DNA of 64,000 bases from Shewanella colwelliana ATCC 39565 (GTDB lineage: Bacteria; Pseudomonadota; Gammaproteobacteria; Enterobacterales; Shewanellaceae). Position 1 is the stretch's first letter; every line of letters starts with the position of its first letter. Below the pieces are notes generated by a model. That model was not told the DNA's origin, made no database searches, and worked only from the letters and a program-made list of their open reading frames with translations. Shown in pieces: positions 18,028-26,411 of this stretch. Location of the stretch: assembly GCF_000518705.1 (NCBI RefSeq), contig NZ_JAEC01000014.1, positions 1-64,000 on the forward strand, in the 5' to 3' direction. Both the position numbers and the translations under genes were made by a program.

Positions 18028-18899
18028 CAACCAAACATGAACCATATTACGTTCCGGCCCAAAGTGCATGGCCTATCATAGGAGCAGTCGGGCTCTTCTT
18101 AATTGCATTTGGTGCAGGAAGCTATGTACAACAATTAAATACCCAGCAGAGCAGCGGCGGCTATATCTTGACCGCAGGGATCGCTGTGATCCTGTTTATG
18201 ATCTTTGGCTGGTTTAGAACGGTTATCCATGAATCCATGGCAGGCCTCTATTCATCGCAGATGGATCGCTCTTTTCGTCAAGGAATGAGTTGGTTTATCT
18301 TCTCAGAGGTGATGTTCTTCGCTGCCTTCTTCGGGGCGCTGCTCTATGCCAGAATGATAGCAGTGCCTTGGCTAGGTGGCGCATCGAATAACGCGATGAC
18401 CCATGAAGTGTTATGGCCAACATTCGAAGCTGTCTGGCCACTTGTTACCACCCCTGATGGCACTAAAACCGAGGCCATGGGTTGGACCGGTTTACCCCTG
18501 TATAACACCATCATACTGCTGACCTCCTCTGTCACCCTGCATTTCGCCCATGTGAGCTTAGAAAAAGGTAAACGTACCGCACTCACTCTGTGGCTGGGGG
18601 CAACGATCTTGTTAGGTTTAGCCTTCTTGGTGCTGCAAGCAGAAGAGTATATTCACGCTTATCAAGAGATGGGACTGACACTGGCATCAGGCGTCTATGG
18701 GAATACGTTTTTCTTGCTCACAGGCTTCCACGGTATGCATGTGAGCTTAGGTACCGTCTTTTTATTGGTGCTGTTTTTCAGGGTGCTAAAGGGGCATTTT
18801 ACCCCAGATAAGCATTTCGCTTTTCAAGCAGGTAGTTGGTACTGGCACTTTGTCGATGTGGTTTGGCTCTGCCTATTTATCTTTGTCTATGTACTCTAA
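18024..18899 (+). CDS. coxC: Cytochrome c oxidase subunit III
   Basis: Subunit III stabilises the proton-pumping core. The 291-residue protein has seven predicted helices and family motifs such as FFAAFFGALLY, HGMHV and WYWHFVDVVWL. It shares ATGA with ctaG. It is the last gene of the first cox transcript. Confidence 0.96.
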   Translation: MTTKHEPYYVPAQSAWPIIGAVGLFLIAFGAGSYVQQLNTQQSSGGYILTAGIAVILFMIFGWFRTVIHESMAGLYSSQMDRSFRQGMSWFIFSEVMFFAAFFGALLYARMIAVPWLGGASNNAMTHEVLWPTFEAVWPLVTTPDGTKTEAMGWTGLPLYNTIILLTSSVTLHFAHVSLEKGKRTALTLWLGATILLGLAFLVLQAEEYIHAYQEMGLTLASGVYGNTFFLLTGFHGMHVSLGTVFLLVLFFRVLKGHFTPDKHFAFQAGSWYWHFVDVVWLCLFIFVYVL

Positions 18900-18902
18900 A
18901 CG

Positions 18903-19121
18903 TTAATAAGGTCTAGGGTTAGGTGAGATAATGCCGAGCCCTAGCGCCAATAATAACAGCACGATAACCAGTACAGAAAATAGCATTCGCCGTCCCAAAT
19001 ATTGACTCATAGGCACCGAACTCTCGCCTTTCACTAAAATAAACAACGCCCGGCCAAGATTAAATACAATGAAAAGCAGTAGCAGCACTAAAACCAGCTT
19101 AAATACCAATATTCCTGTCAT
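18903..19121 (-). CDS. DUF2909-type twin-transmembrane protein
   Basis: The 72-residue protein has two strong hydrophobic helices (about 5-24 and 47-65) joined by a short polar loop, SSVPMSQYLGRR. This fits the DUF2909 family, often found in cox clusters; no biochemical role is known to me. I take the ATG at 19121; an upstream extension into surf1 is unlikely. It runs opposite to the cox genes, with its stop 3 nt from the coxC stop and its start 10 nt from surf1. It may assist oxidase assembly. Confidence 0.72.
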   Translation of the reverse strand: MTGILVFKLVLVLLLLFIVFNLGRALFILVKGESSVPMSQYLGRRMLFSVLVIVLLLLALGLGIISPNPRPY

Positions 19122-19131
19122 AACTACCCCT

Positions 19132-19863
19132 ATGATGAAATTTGCGTGGGCGAAACTATTTGTCGCTGTTATTACAGTGCTTGTGTTTGCCATTTTGGTC
19201 AAGCTAGGGTTATGGCAACTTAACCGAGCAGAAGAGAAGAGTCTTTGGCAAGCGGAGTTATCACAACGTCACCAAGCAGCCCCTCTAAGCTATTCACGCC
19301 TATTGGCAATGCCTAAAGACTCATCGCTCACAGGTTATCGACTAGAGATCAATGCAACCTCTGTCGATACACAACTCATTTTACTCGATAATCAAGTCTA
19401 TAACGGTGCAGTAGGCTACCTCGCCTACCAAGTGGTCTCAGTGTCAATGTCTAGCCCTAAACTTTTAGTCGAGTTGGGATTCGTACCAGGAGGGGGAGAT
19501 AGGCGGATACTGCCGGATGTAAGACCATTGCAAACCCCTCAACCATTGCGCGGAAAGCTGTATCAAAAATCTGCTAATCCATTGAGTAATCAGTTACTGG
19601 CAGAACCAGGCAATCCAATAAGAATACAAAATCTTAATTTGACTGAGTTGGCACAACTTATCAACTCACCATTAGCCCCCGCCGTACTGCAGCCGGATGA
19701 GATATCAGGCAGTGATTTACCTCACCCGTGGCAACCCATTCCACTGAGCGCACAGAAACATCAAGGCTACGCACTACAGTGGTTTTCGATGGCGGCAGCT
19801 TTTTTAATACTTATGGGTTATCTATTGATAATAAAAAAGAAAAATAAAATGTCACCACATTAA
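19132..19863 (+). CDS. SURF1-family cytochrome oxidase biogenesis protein
   Basis: SURF1 helps place haem a in subunit I. The 243-residue form (ATG at 19132 or 19135) has an N-terminal and a C-terminal membrane helix around a periplasmic domain. Family motifs include GLWQLNRAEEK, GYRLEI and LVELGFVPGG. The upstream ATG at 19069 lies inside the opposite gene and is unlikely. Only 10 bp separate its start from the divergent DUF2909 gene, so its promoter must lie within that gene. Confidence 0.9.
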   Translation: MMKFAWAKLFVAVITVLVFAILVKLGLWQLNRAEEKSLWQAELSQRHQAAPLSYSRLLAMPKDSSLTGYRLEINATSVDTQLILLDNQVYNGAVGYLAYQVVSVSMSSPKLLVELGFVPGGGDRRILPDVRPLQTPQPLRGKLYQKSANPLSNQLLAEPGNPIRIQNLNLTELAQLINSPLAPAVLQPDEISGSDLPHPWQPIPLSAQKHQGYALQWFSMAAAFLILMGYLLIIKKKNKMSPH

Positions 19864-19922
19864 TAGTACGTATATTAAGCGGTTGCTTAATACAACAAGA
19901 CCTTGTAGGTTAGAACTTAACC

Positions 19923-20011
19923 GCTACAAAATGTAGCAGATAGCAACGTAATTTAGTGACTTCCTAGCCGTCTCGGGAAGTTGGCATTTTTATGTGGAGA
20001 GCATCAGCTCT
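19923..20011 (+). other. Run of three hairpins between surf1 and the Sco-like gene
   Basis: Three simple hairpins occur in 90 nt: GCTACA/TGTAGC (19923-19937), ACTTCC/GGAAGT followed by a T-run (19959-19990), and AGAGC/GCTCT (19998-20011). The middle one could terminate surf1 mRNA; the others lie in the leader of the downstream gene. Confidence 0.4.
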
Positions 20012-20041
20012 ACCGCTAAATGATCAACGAGAGGAGCTAAG

Positions 20042-20587
20042 ATGAACTCCCCAAAGAAGAATGGCGCTAAACCCCTAATTATTCTCCTTCTGGTGTTTGT
20101 GTTGCCCGTCATCGTAGCAAAATTGGTTTTGAGCATGAACCTCTATCATGGCGGCGCCACCAACACCGGAGAGTTGCTCACACCTGATACCAACTATGCC
20201 AGTTTGCAGATGGATAACCCTTGGCCGCAGCATTGGCAGGTGATCTACCTGTTGCCTAAACATTGCGATGATAGATGTCTAGACCGGCTGTATATCCTGC
20301 AGCAGAGTCACATAGCCTTAGGCCGCGATCAAGATAGGATTAAACCCATTGTGTTACTGCAGCCAGACAGTGACCTTACCGCACTGAGTAATTTCAACTT
20401 CGATACAGCGCAGGCAAATAACGCTATTGCTGCAATGTTGACTAACCAAGCTTTAATCATTGTCGATCCACTCGGTGCACTCGTAATGCGCTACCCAGAA
20501 GTGGCAAACAAAGATGCTCAAATCCTTCAGGGTAAAGCCATGGTGACCGATCTGCGCAAGCTGCTTAAACTCTCGAGGGTAGGATGA
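20042..20587 (+). CDS. Membrane-anchored Sco-like thioredoxin-fold protein of the cox cluster
   Basis: The 181-residue protein has one N-terminal anchor (about 12-31) and a periplasmic domain with CxxxC at Cys75 and Cys79 (HCDDRC). These fall at the same residue numbers as the CxxxC of the Sco protein encoded 2.5 kb downstream. The rest keeps a thioredoxin-like pattern (IVDPLGALVMRYP). It lacks the Sco histidine context, so copper binding may differ. Its position between surf1 and ctaA implies a role in oxidase assembly, perhaps thiol reduction of CuA. It overlaps ctaA by four bases (ATGA). Confidence 0.72.
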   Translation: MNSPKKNGAKPLIILLLVFVLPVIVAKLVLSMNLYHGGATNTGELLTPDTNYASLQMDNPWPQHWQVIYLLPKHCDDRCLDRLYILQQSHIALGRDQDRIKPIVLLQPDSDLTALSNFNFDTAQANNAIAAMLTNQALIIVDPLGALVMRYPEVANKDAQILQGKAMVTDLRKLLKLSRVG

Positions 20588-21570
20588 TGCAGATGACCTC
20601 CCTGTTAAAGCTAACACTGATTTTCACCCTGTGTGTCATCTTAATGGGCGCCTACACCCGATTATCTGACGCCGGACTAGGTTGCCCAGACTGGCCGGGG
20701 TGTTATGGCATGTTAAAGGTGCCCACTCAAACCCATGAGTTATCGCAAGCACAGACAGCTTTTCCTGAACATACCATTGAACAGGAAAAAGCTTGGCTGG
20801 AAATGATCCACCGCTATATCGCAGGCACCTTAGGGTTACTCGTATTGGTTATCCTGTTTATCAGCTACAAAACTCAAGACGCCCCCAAAAAACTACCTAG
20901 CCTCATTGCGGTGTTGATTTTGTTTCAAGCAGCATTGGGCATGTGGACTGTCACCATGAAACTTATGCCAGTGGTGGTGATGTCTCATCTCATCGGTGGC
21001 TTCACTCTTATCTCTCTGCTGTTGATACTCTACCTAAGAACCAAACCACTTCGGATACCGGGTGGCGATGCTGCAATGCGCAAACTCGCGCCATTTGCGC
21101 TATTTTGCTTAGCCGTGTTGGTCCTACAAATAATACTTGGAGGCTGGACCTCCTCCAACTATGCCGCTCTTGCCTGCACAACCTTACCCATCTGTGAAGG
21201 TGATTGGGTCAGCAACCTCGATCCGCTAAACGCCTTTAATCCTCTGCTCAAAACAGAAGGCAGCTACGAGTTTGGCATATTGGATTATTCTTCACGCATG
21301 ACCATACATGTCACTCACCGTTTTGGTGCCATAGTAACCGCTACACTGCTTGTTTTTCTGGCCTACCGCATGATTAAGCAGTCTCAATCAACACTATTAA
21401 GAAATAGTGCCTGGCTACTTATTGCGCTCGTCATACTGCAAGTGACTCTAGGGATCGGTAATGTTGTACTGCACCTTCCATTGGGTATTGCTGTATCACA
21501 TAACGCGGGAGCGGCCCTGCTGCTGCTGACACTAGTATTCATCAATTATGCCCTTTGGCGTAAAGCATAA
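20584..21570 (+). CDS. ctaA: Haem A synthase (COX15/CtaA)
   Basis: CtaA oxidises the C8 methyl of haem O to the formyl of haem A. The 328-residue protein has eight predicted helices and starts [18 protein letters not shown], the family signature. Conserved histidines are in [22 protein letters not shown] and VSHNAGA. It follows the Sco-like gene and precedes ctaB, its substrate supplier. Confidence 0.95.
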   Translation: MMQMTSLLKLTLIFTLCVILMGAYTRLSDAGLGCPDWPGCYGMLKVPTQTHELSQAQTAFPEHTIEQEKAWLEMIHRYIAGTLGLLVLVILFISYKTQDAPKKLPSLIAVLILFQAALGMWTVTMKLMPVVVMSHLIGGFTLISLLLILYLRTKPLRIPGGDAAMRKLAPFALFCLAVLVLQIILGGWTSSNYAALACTTLPICEGDWVSNLDPLNAFNPLLKTEGSYEFGILDYSSRMTIHVTHRFGAIVTATLLVFLAYRMIKQSQSTLLRNSAWLLIALVILQVTLGIGNVVLHLPLGIAVSHNAGAALLLLTLVFINYALWRKA

Positions 21571-21583
21571 GCGAGGCATTATT

Positions 21584-22486
21584 ATGGCAAAACCACTGAC
21601 TATCGCAGGCCAACCCACACCAACATTACAGTGGCGCGCCTATTTAGAGATGACTAAGCCCAAAGTTGTCGCCCTGATGTTGTTAACCGTACTTGTTGGC
21701 ATGTGCCTAGCCGTCCCTGGTGCCGTGCCCCTGCAACCGCTCATCGCAGGACTAACAGGGATTGGTATGATGGCTGGTGCCGCAGCAGCCTATAATCATC
21801 TTATCGACCGACGTATAGATGGGCTCATGGCAAGAACCTACAATCGCCCGCTGCCAAAAGGCAGAGTATCGATAATGAAGGCGTTAACCTTTGCAACCTC
21901 AACGGCAATATTGGGTTTTGTGATCCTCTACTTCTTAGTAAATCCGTTAACAGCTTGGCTCACTTTTGCCAGCCTCATAGGTTATGCACTGGTATACACC
22001 GCCCACCTAAAACGCGCCACACCACAAAACATTGTGGTAGGCGGATTGGCTGGCGCGATGCCACCATTGTTAGGATGGACATCTATCACTGGCGAGTTTC
22101 ATGGAAATGCTTTGTTGTTGGTGATCATCATTTTTGCATGGACCCCTCCCCACTTTTGGGCGCTGGCAATACACCGTAAAGCGGAATACGCCAAAGTCGA
22201 TGTGCCTATGCTGCCAGTAACCCATGGCGTTGAATTTACCAAAACCTGCATTCTGCTTTACACTGTCTTATTGGCGCTGGCTTGCCTATTTCCTGTATTA
22301 GTCGGTATGTGTGGCCCAGTCTACCTCGTTGGGTCTACCCTGCTCAGCTGTGGCTTTATCTATAAAGCTTGGGAGCTCAAATACCATGACAAGCCAGGGC
22401 TTGCGATGCAGGTATTTAAATTCTCCATTTATCATTTAATGGTGCTGTTTCTGGTGTTACTGGTGGATCACTACCTATGGAGCTAG
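21584..22486 (+). CDS. ctaB: Protohaem IX farnesyltransferase (haem O synthase)
   Basis: CtaB/CyoE adds a farnesyl group to haem B to make haem O. The 300-residue UbiA-type membrane enzyme has the prenyl-diphosphate motif NHLIDRRID and the second YTxxLKR-type region YTAHLKR. I take the ATG at 21584 with GAGG upstream; an earlier ATG at 21548 overlaps ctaA. Its product feeds CtaA. Confidence 0.95.
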   Translation: MAKPLTIAGQPTPTLQWRAYLEMTKPKVVALMLLTVLVGMCLAVPGAVPLQPLIAGLTGIGMMAGAAAAYNHLIDRRIDGLMARTYNRPLPKGRVSIMKALTFATSTAILGFVILYFLVNPLTAWLTFASLIGYALVYTAHLKRATPQNIVVGGLAGAMPPLLGWTSITGEFHGNALLLVIIIFAWTPPHFWALAIHRKAEYAKVDVPMLPVTHGVEFTKTCILLYTVLLALACLFPVLVGMCGPVYLVGSTLLSCGFIYKAWELKYHDKPGLAMQVFKFSIYHLMVLFLVLLVDHYLWS

Positions 22487-22490
22487 CAGC

Positions 22491-23120
22491 GTGAAAAAAT
22501 ATCTTATCTTTGCCGTCATGATTGTGTTTACGCTGCTTGGCGGCATCACCGCAATCCAATACAGTCAAACACCGTTAGTGCTACAAACAAGCTATATCTA
22601 TCCGACCCAACGGCTAGTCTCTCCTTTTGAACTGCATGATCAACATGGGCAAGCCTTTACCCATGAACAATTGCAAGGCAAATGGAGTTTAGTATTTGTT
22701 GGCTATACCTCCTGTCCAGACGTCTGCCCAACAACAATGGCCAAACTCGCCGCGGTCTACCAAGCATTACCGGACAATAGGGATCTGCAAATCATCTTCC
22801 TATCGGTCGATCCACAGCGTGATACGCAACAGAAGTTGCTAGATTATATGAACTTTTTTAATCCAGAATTTATTGCGGTTACCGGCGAACATCAACAACT
22901 TTTACCGCTAACGCGGGAGCTTGGTTTTGTGTATGCGATGGTAGGAGAAGGTGATAATTATCAAGTCGATCATAGTGCGTCAATGACCTTAATTTCGCCT
23001 GAAGGCAAGCGGTTTGCCACCATTAAACCAAAGGCATTGAAGATGGCGCAAATCCCGCAGATCTCAACCAATGAGTTGATCAACGACCTGCAGGCAATTA
23101 GAACATCAAAGCGTTTATAG
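22491..23120 (+). CDS. Sco1/SenC copper chaperone
   Basis: Sco proteins bring copper to the CuA site of CoxB. The 209-residue protein has one N-terminal anchor (about 3-22) and a thioredoxin fold with the copper ligands Cys75 and Cys79 (SCPDVC) and His161 (VDHSAS). The start is GTG, four bases after the ctaB stop. It ends the cta operon and converges on the deacetylase gene with 16 bp between. Confidence 0.93.
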   Translation: MKKYLIFAVMIVFTLLGGITAIQYSQTPLVLQTSYIYPTQRLVSPFELHDQHGQAFTHEQLQGKWSLVFVGYTSCPDVCPTTMAKLAAVYQALPDNRDLQIIFLSVDPQRDTQQKLLDYMNFFNPEFIAVTGEHQQLLPLTRELGFVYAMVGEGDNYQVDHSASMTLISPEGKRFATIKPKALKMAQIPQISTNELINDLQAIRTSKRL

Positions 23121-23136
23121 CTTATTTGAGGTGAGT

Positions 23137-24183
23137 TTACTCTGCGACCCATGTGCCATCATTTTTAGGCCGTACCCACGCTTGTGAGAACCAGTAATAT
23201 CGGCCACTAGTTTTACTTGGGGCTGTACAGTTATAGCGTGAACGCCCCGCAGGTAAATCCATGTCAGCTTGAATTGAAAACTCACTTTCGCTAATCCATT
23301 GCGGTTTTTTCGCTCCTTGGCCTTGGATGTAGCACATCATTTGATGGGGATAGATATCGTGCATATCCAACTTCACTTTTAATTCTGGTCGCCAGTTTCC
23401 CATCGCCAATTGGGTATTTTTAGGTGACATCTCCAGCACTGGCATATTAAGGCTGTACAGCTTAACCTTTAAACTCGCCATATCGGCATAGACACCCGCG
23501 ACAGGAAATCGCGGCAATGCAGTCAGCGATGAGTGCGCTCCTGCGGCGCCAGACTGTTGGCCAAACCCGACAAATCCGTGCTTCTCAAGAAGTCCCTCAA
23601 GCTTTAAATTATATTCACCGTAAGGATAAGCCAGCATACGATGACTTTGGCCTGTTTGCGCCTTTATCTCCGCTTCTGTATCCAGTAGATCTTTCTCAAC
23701 GCGCGATAACCACTGTGCAGAGGTCTCATCTTCTTGCTGTCGAATTAGATGGTCATGGGCCCAACTATGATTTGCCAACTCCACACCATCTTCAGATAAA
23801 TCTCTTAGCGTATCCCAACTCATGATATCTCGATAACCACTCTCTATCGGATCGATACCAATAAATACGGTATAAGGAAAACCATAAGCTTTTAAAATAG
23901 GGTGGGCGTTATCTGCAATACTGGCGTAACCGTCATCAAAAGTGATTGCCAACGCCTTATCTGGTAGCGTGTCGCCATTTTTTATTGAAGCCACCACCTC
24001 TTCCAAAGGCAATACGGTAAATTCATTCTCTTTAATGAATGCCATCTGCGTCTTAAATTGAGCTGGCGTCACGCTAGTGACGCTGGGTGTATCTTCGGAC
24101 ACATGATGATATTGTAAAATCACAACCGCGCTTGCAGGTAAACACCAACCACAAAGCAACGCTAAAATGATGCCTTTAAACAT
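23137..24183 (-). CDS. Exported polysaccharide deacetylase (NodB domain)
   Basis: The 348-residue protein has a signal peptide (MFKGIILALLCGW... to ASA) and a NodB-type domain. Its metal and catalytic motif is TFDDGY, with the second motif NHSWAHDH supplying histidines. It should remove N- or O-acyl groups from a carbohydrate in the periplasm or outside the cell; the substrate is unknown. A C-terminal region of about 100 residues after the catalytic core may bind substrate. The ATG at 24183 is chosen because it begins the signal peptide. Its start is only 22 bp from the divergent MATE gene. Confidence 0.86.
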   Translation of the reverse strand: MFKGIILALLCGWCLPASAVVILQYHHVSEDTPSVTSVTPAQFKTQMAFIKENEFTVLPLEEVVASIKNGDTLPDKALAITFDDGYASIADNAHPILKAYGFPYTVFIGIDPIESGYRDIMSWDTLRDLSEDGVELANHSWAHDHLIRQQEDETSAQWLSRVEKDLLDTEAEIKAQTGQSHRMLAYPYGEYNLKLEGLLEKHGFVGFGQQSGAAGAHSSLTALPRFPVAGVYADMASLKVKLYSLNMPVLEMSPKNTQLAMGNWRPELKVKLDMHDIYPHQMMCYIQGQGAKKPQWISESEFSIQADMDLPAGRSRYNCTAPSKTSGRYYWFSQAWVRPKNDGTWVAE

Positions 24184-24205
24184 ATAAATTAACCTCTGAG
24201 AATCT

Positions 24206-25543
24206 ATGTCTCCACTACGTTTGCTGTTCAACAAACAGAAAAACAGGCAATTGCTCGCACTCGCTTTGCCAATGATCTTATCAAATATCACCGTACCCTT
24301 GCTCGGTTTAGTTGATACCGCCGTGGTAGGACATTTGAGTAATGCCTACTATTTAGGCGGTGTTGCTGTTGGTTCGACAATTATCACCCTGATATTGTGG
24401 ATTCTAGGGTTCTTGCGCATGTCCACGACTGGCCTAGTGGCTCAGGCTTTTGGTGGTAACAACCTGCAGGCACAATACCGCTTATTACTGCAGTCAGCCA
24501 CATTAGCCATGGGACTTGGTTGTTTAGCGATAGTGCTGCAATCGCCAATCATCAACCTAGCCCTCTCTTTTTCTGATGCCAGCAGCGAAGTACAGTTTTA
24601 CAGCCAAGCCTATTTTGAAATCCGTATCTGGTCGACTCCATTCGCACTACTCAACCTCGCCCTGCTAGGTTGGCTACTGGGTAGACAACAACCCAAAGCT
24701 GCCATGTGGCAACTGATTATTGCCAACTGTGCCAATATCAGCTTAGACCTTCTTTTTGTCATCGGCTTCGATTGGGGCGTTCAAGGCGCTGCGCTGGCAT
24801 CGGTGTTCGCTGATATAGCTGGCTTTTCAGTTGCCGCCACTATGGTATTTAAACAAATAACCCAGCAAGGTAACTTTAACTTATCACAGCTCGTCCACCA
24901 ACTTTCTTGGCAAAGCTACAAGCAGTTACTGGGGCTCAATCGAGATATCTTTATTCGCAGTCTTTGCCTACAAGCGGCCTTTGCGTTTATGACATTTAAA
25001 GGTGCCAGCTTAGGCGACAATACTGTCGCAGCCAATGCCGTATTACTTAACTTACTACTACTGATCTCTTATGCATTGGATGGCATCGCTTACTATGCTG
25101 AGGCAGAAGTCGGCCGCGCCTTTGGCGAGCGTAATCAAACGAGATTGGCAGAAGCGGTGACGTTAGCCACCCTCTGGTCGGGAATTTCAGCCATTCTCTT
25201 TATGCTATTTTTTGCTCTTTGGGGACGAGATATCATCCAACTGCTGACCAGTTTAGATGCGGTGCAGAGTGAAGCTTATCAATACCTACATTGGATTATT
25301 TGGCTACCAATCCTCTCTTTCGCTTCCTACCTATTTGACGGAGTCTATATTGGTGCAGCGCAGGGGGCCGCTATGCGTAATACCATGATAATTTCAACGT
25401 TCGGGGTGTTTTTTCCAACCTGGTTTGCCCTGCAAAGCTATGGCAATCATGCGCTGTGGGCAGCGATGAGCATGTTTATGCTAGCGCGCAGCGCAACGCT
25501 CGCCATTCATTACCGCTACCGCCTAAAGTGCAGGCCATTGTAA
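24206..25543 (+). CDS. dinF: MATE-family exporter, DinF-like
   Basis: The 445-residue protein has 12 predicted helices and an early LVDTAVVGHL segment typical of MATE antiporters of the DinF branch. These use Na+ or H+ gradients to export organic cations and drugs. No LexA box lies upstream, so the DNA-damage link of the name should not be assumed here. It ends at a hairpin shared with nfuA. Confidence 0.87.
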   Translation: MSPLRLLFNKQKNRQLLALALPMILSNITVPLLGLVDTAVVGHLSNAYYLGGVAVGSTIITLILWILGFLRMSTTGLVAQAFGGNNLQAQYRLLLQSATLAMGLGCLAIVLQSPIINLALSFSDASSEVQFYSQAYFEIRIWSTPFALLNLALLGWLLGRQQPKAAMWQLIIANCANISLDLLFVIGFDWGVQGAALASVFADIAGFSVAATMVFKQITQQGNFNLSQLVHQLSWQSYKQLLGLNRDIFIRSLCLQAAFAFMTFKGASLGDNTVAANAVLLNLLLLISYALDGIAYYAEAEVGRAFGERNQTRLAEAVTLATLWSGISAILFMLFFALWGRDIIQLLTSLDAVQSEAYQYLHWIIWLPILSFASYLFDGVYIGAAQGAAMRNTMIISTFGVFFPTWFALQSYGNHALWAAMSMFMLARSATLAIHYRYRLKCRPL

Positions 25544-25550
25544 GGTAACA

Positions 25551-25583
25551 AAAAAAACGAGCTAACATTGCTGTTAGCTCGTT
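25551..25583 (-). terminator. Terminator between dinF and nfuA
   Basis: The 12-bp stem AACGAGCTAACA/TGTTAGCTCGTT has a 4-nt loop. On the minus strand it is followed by a T8 run, so it mainly terminates nfuA. It lies 13 nt past the dinF stop and may also stop that transcript. Confidence 0.9.
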
Positions 25584-25628
25584 ATTGAGTCATCGCATGA
25601 TTGCACTCCGCTGAGCGCTATTGCAGAC

Positions 25629-26207
25629 TTATTGGTAAGAGTGATCACCGTGTTGATGCTCGGTTACATCTCTTACACCTGTTAGTTCACCTGGGAACAT
25701 ATCCAGCAACTGCTTCTCAATACCATCTTTTAGCGTTACATCGACCATTGAACAACCATTACACCCACCGCCAAACTGTAGGACTGCCACACCAGCAGCA
25801 TCGATCTCTACTAGCATGATGTTACCACCATGGCTTGCAAGCTGAGGATTGATCTCTGATTGAATCACATATTCTATACGCTCTTTCAGTGGAGCATCAT
25901 TATCAACTTTGCGCATTTTGGCATTAGGTGCTTTCAATGTCAGCTGTGAACCCAGTTGATCGGTGACAAAATCAATAGATGCATCCTCTAAGAAAGGCGC
26001 GCTTTTTTCATCGACCATGGCATGAAAACCATTAAACTCAAGTTCCATATCATCGTCTTCAACCGCATCTGGTGGACAATAAGAGACACCACACTCAGCC
26101 GATGGTGTACCGGGACTGATAACAAAAACGCGAATGTGAGTTCCTTCAGGCTGATCAGCAAGTAGCTTTACAAAATGTGCCTGAGCTGTATCGGAAATGG
26201 TGATCAT
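25629..26207 (-). CDS. nfuA: Fe-S biogenesis protein NfuA
   Basis: NfuA carries a [4Fe-4S] cluster to apo-proteins, especially under oxidative stress or low iron. The 192-residue protein has an N-terminal degenerate A-type domain and a C-terminal Nfu domain. The CxxC ligands are Cys149 and Cys152 (GGGCNGC), the same numbers as in E. coli. Targets in this region could include the radical SAM proteins and formate dehydrogenases, which is inference. Confidence 0.96.
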   Translation of the reverse strand: MITISDTAQAHFVKLLADQPEGTHIRVFVISPGTPSAECGVSYCPPDAVEDDDMELEFNGFHAMVDEKSAPFLEDASIDFVTDQLGSQLTLKAPNAKMRKVDNDAPLKERIEYVIQSEINPQLASHGGNIMLVEIDAAGVAVLQFGGGCNGCSMVDVTLKDGIEKQLLDMFPGELTGVRDVTEHQHGDHSYQ

Positions 26208-26411
26208 TTAAGACATGCTCCGTCAGGTTAAACCCGAGTGATTTAGTAAGAATTAGCGCTATGATACTCTGACTCCCACCAGCTTTGTAGTGCTTAGGGT
26301 AATTAGACATCACTTTTTTGCTAAAAAATCCCTTGTGGTTTAATCATTAGCTATAGTAACAACTTCGCCTAACTGGTAATTTAGCCTTTATATACAAGAA
26401 TAAAGAACTCT

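Noticed and set aside
24206..25543. SOS control of the DinF-like exporter
   Set aside because: No CTGT-N8-ACAG box is present in the 22-bp gap or just before it.
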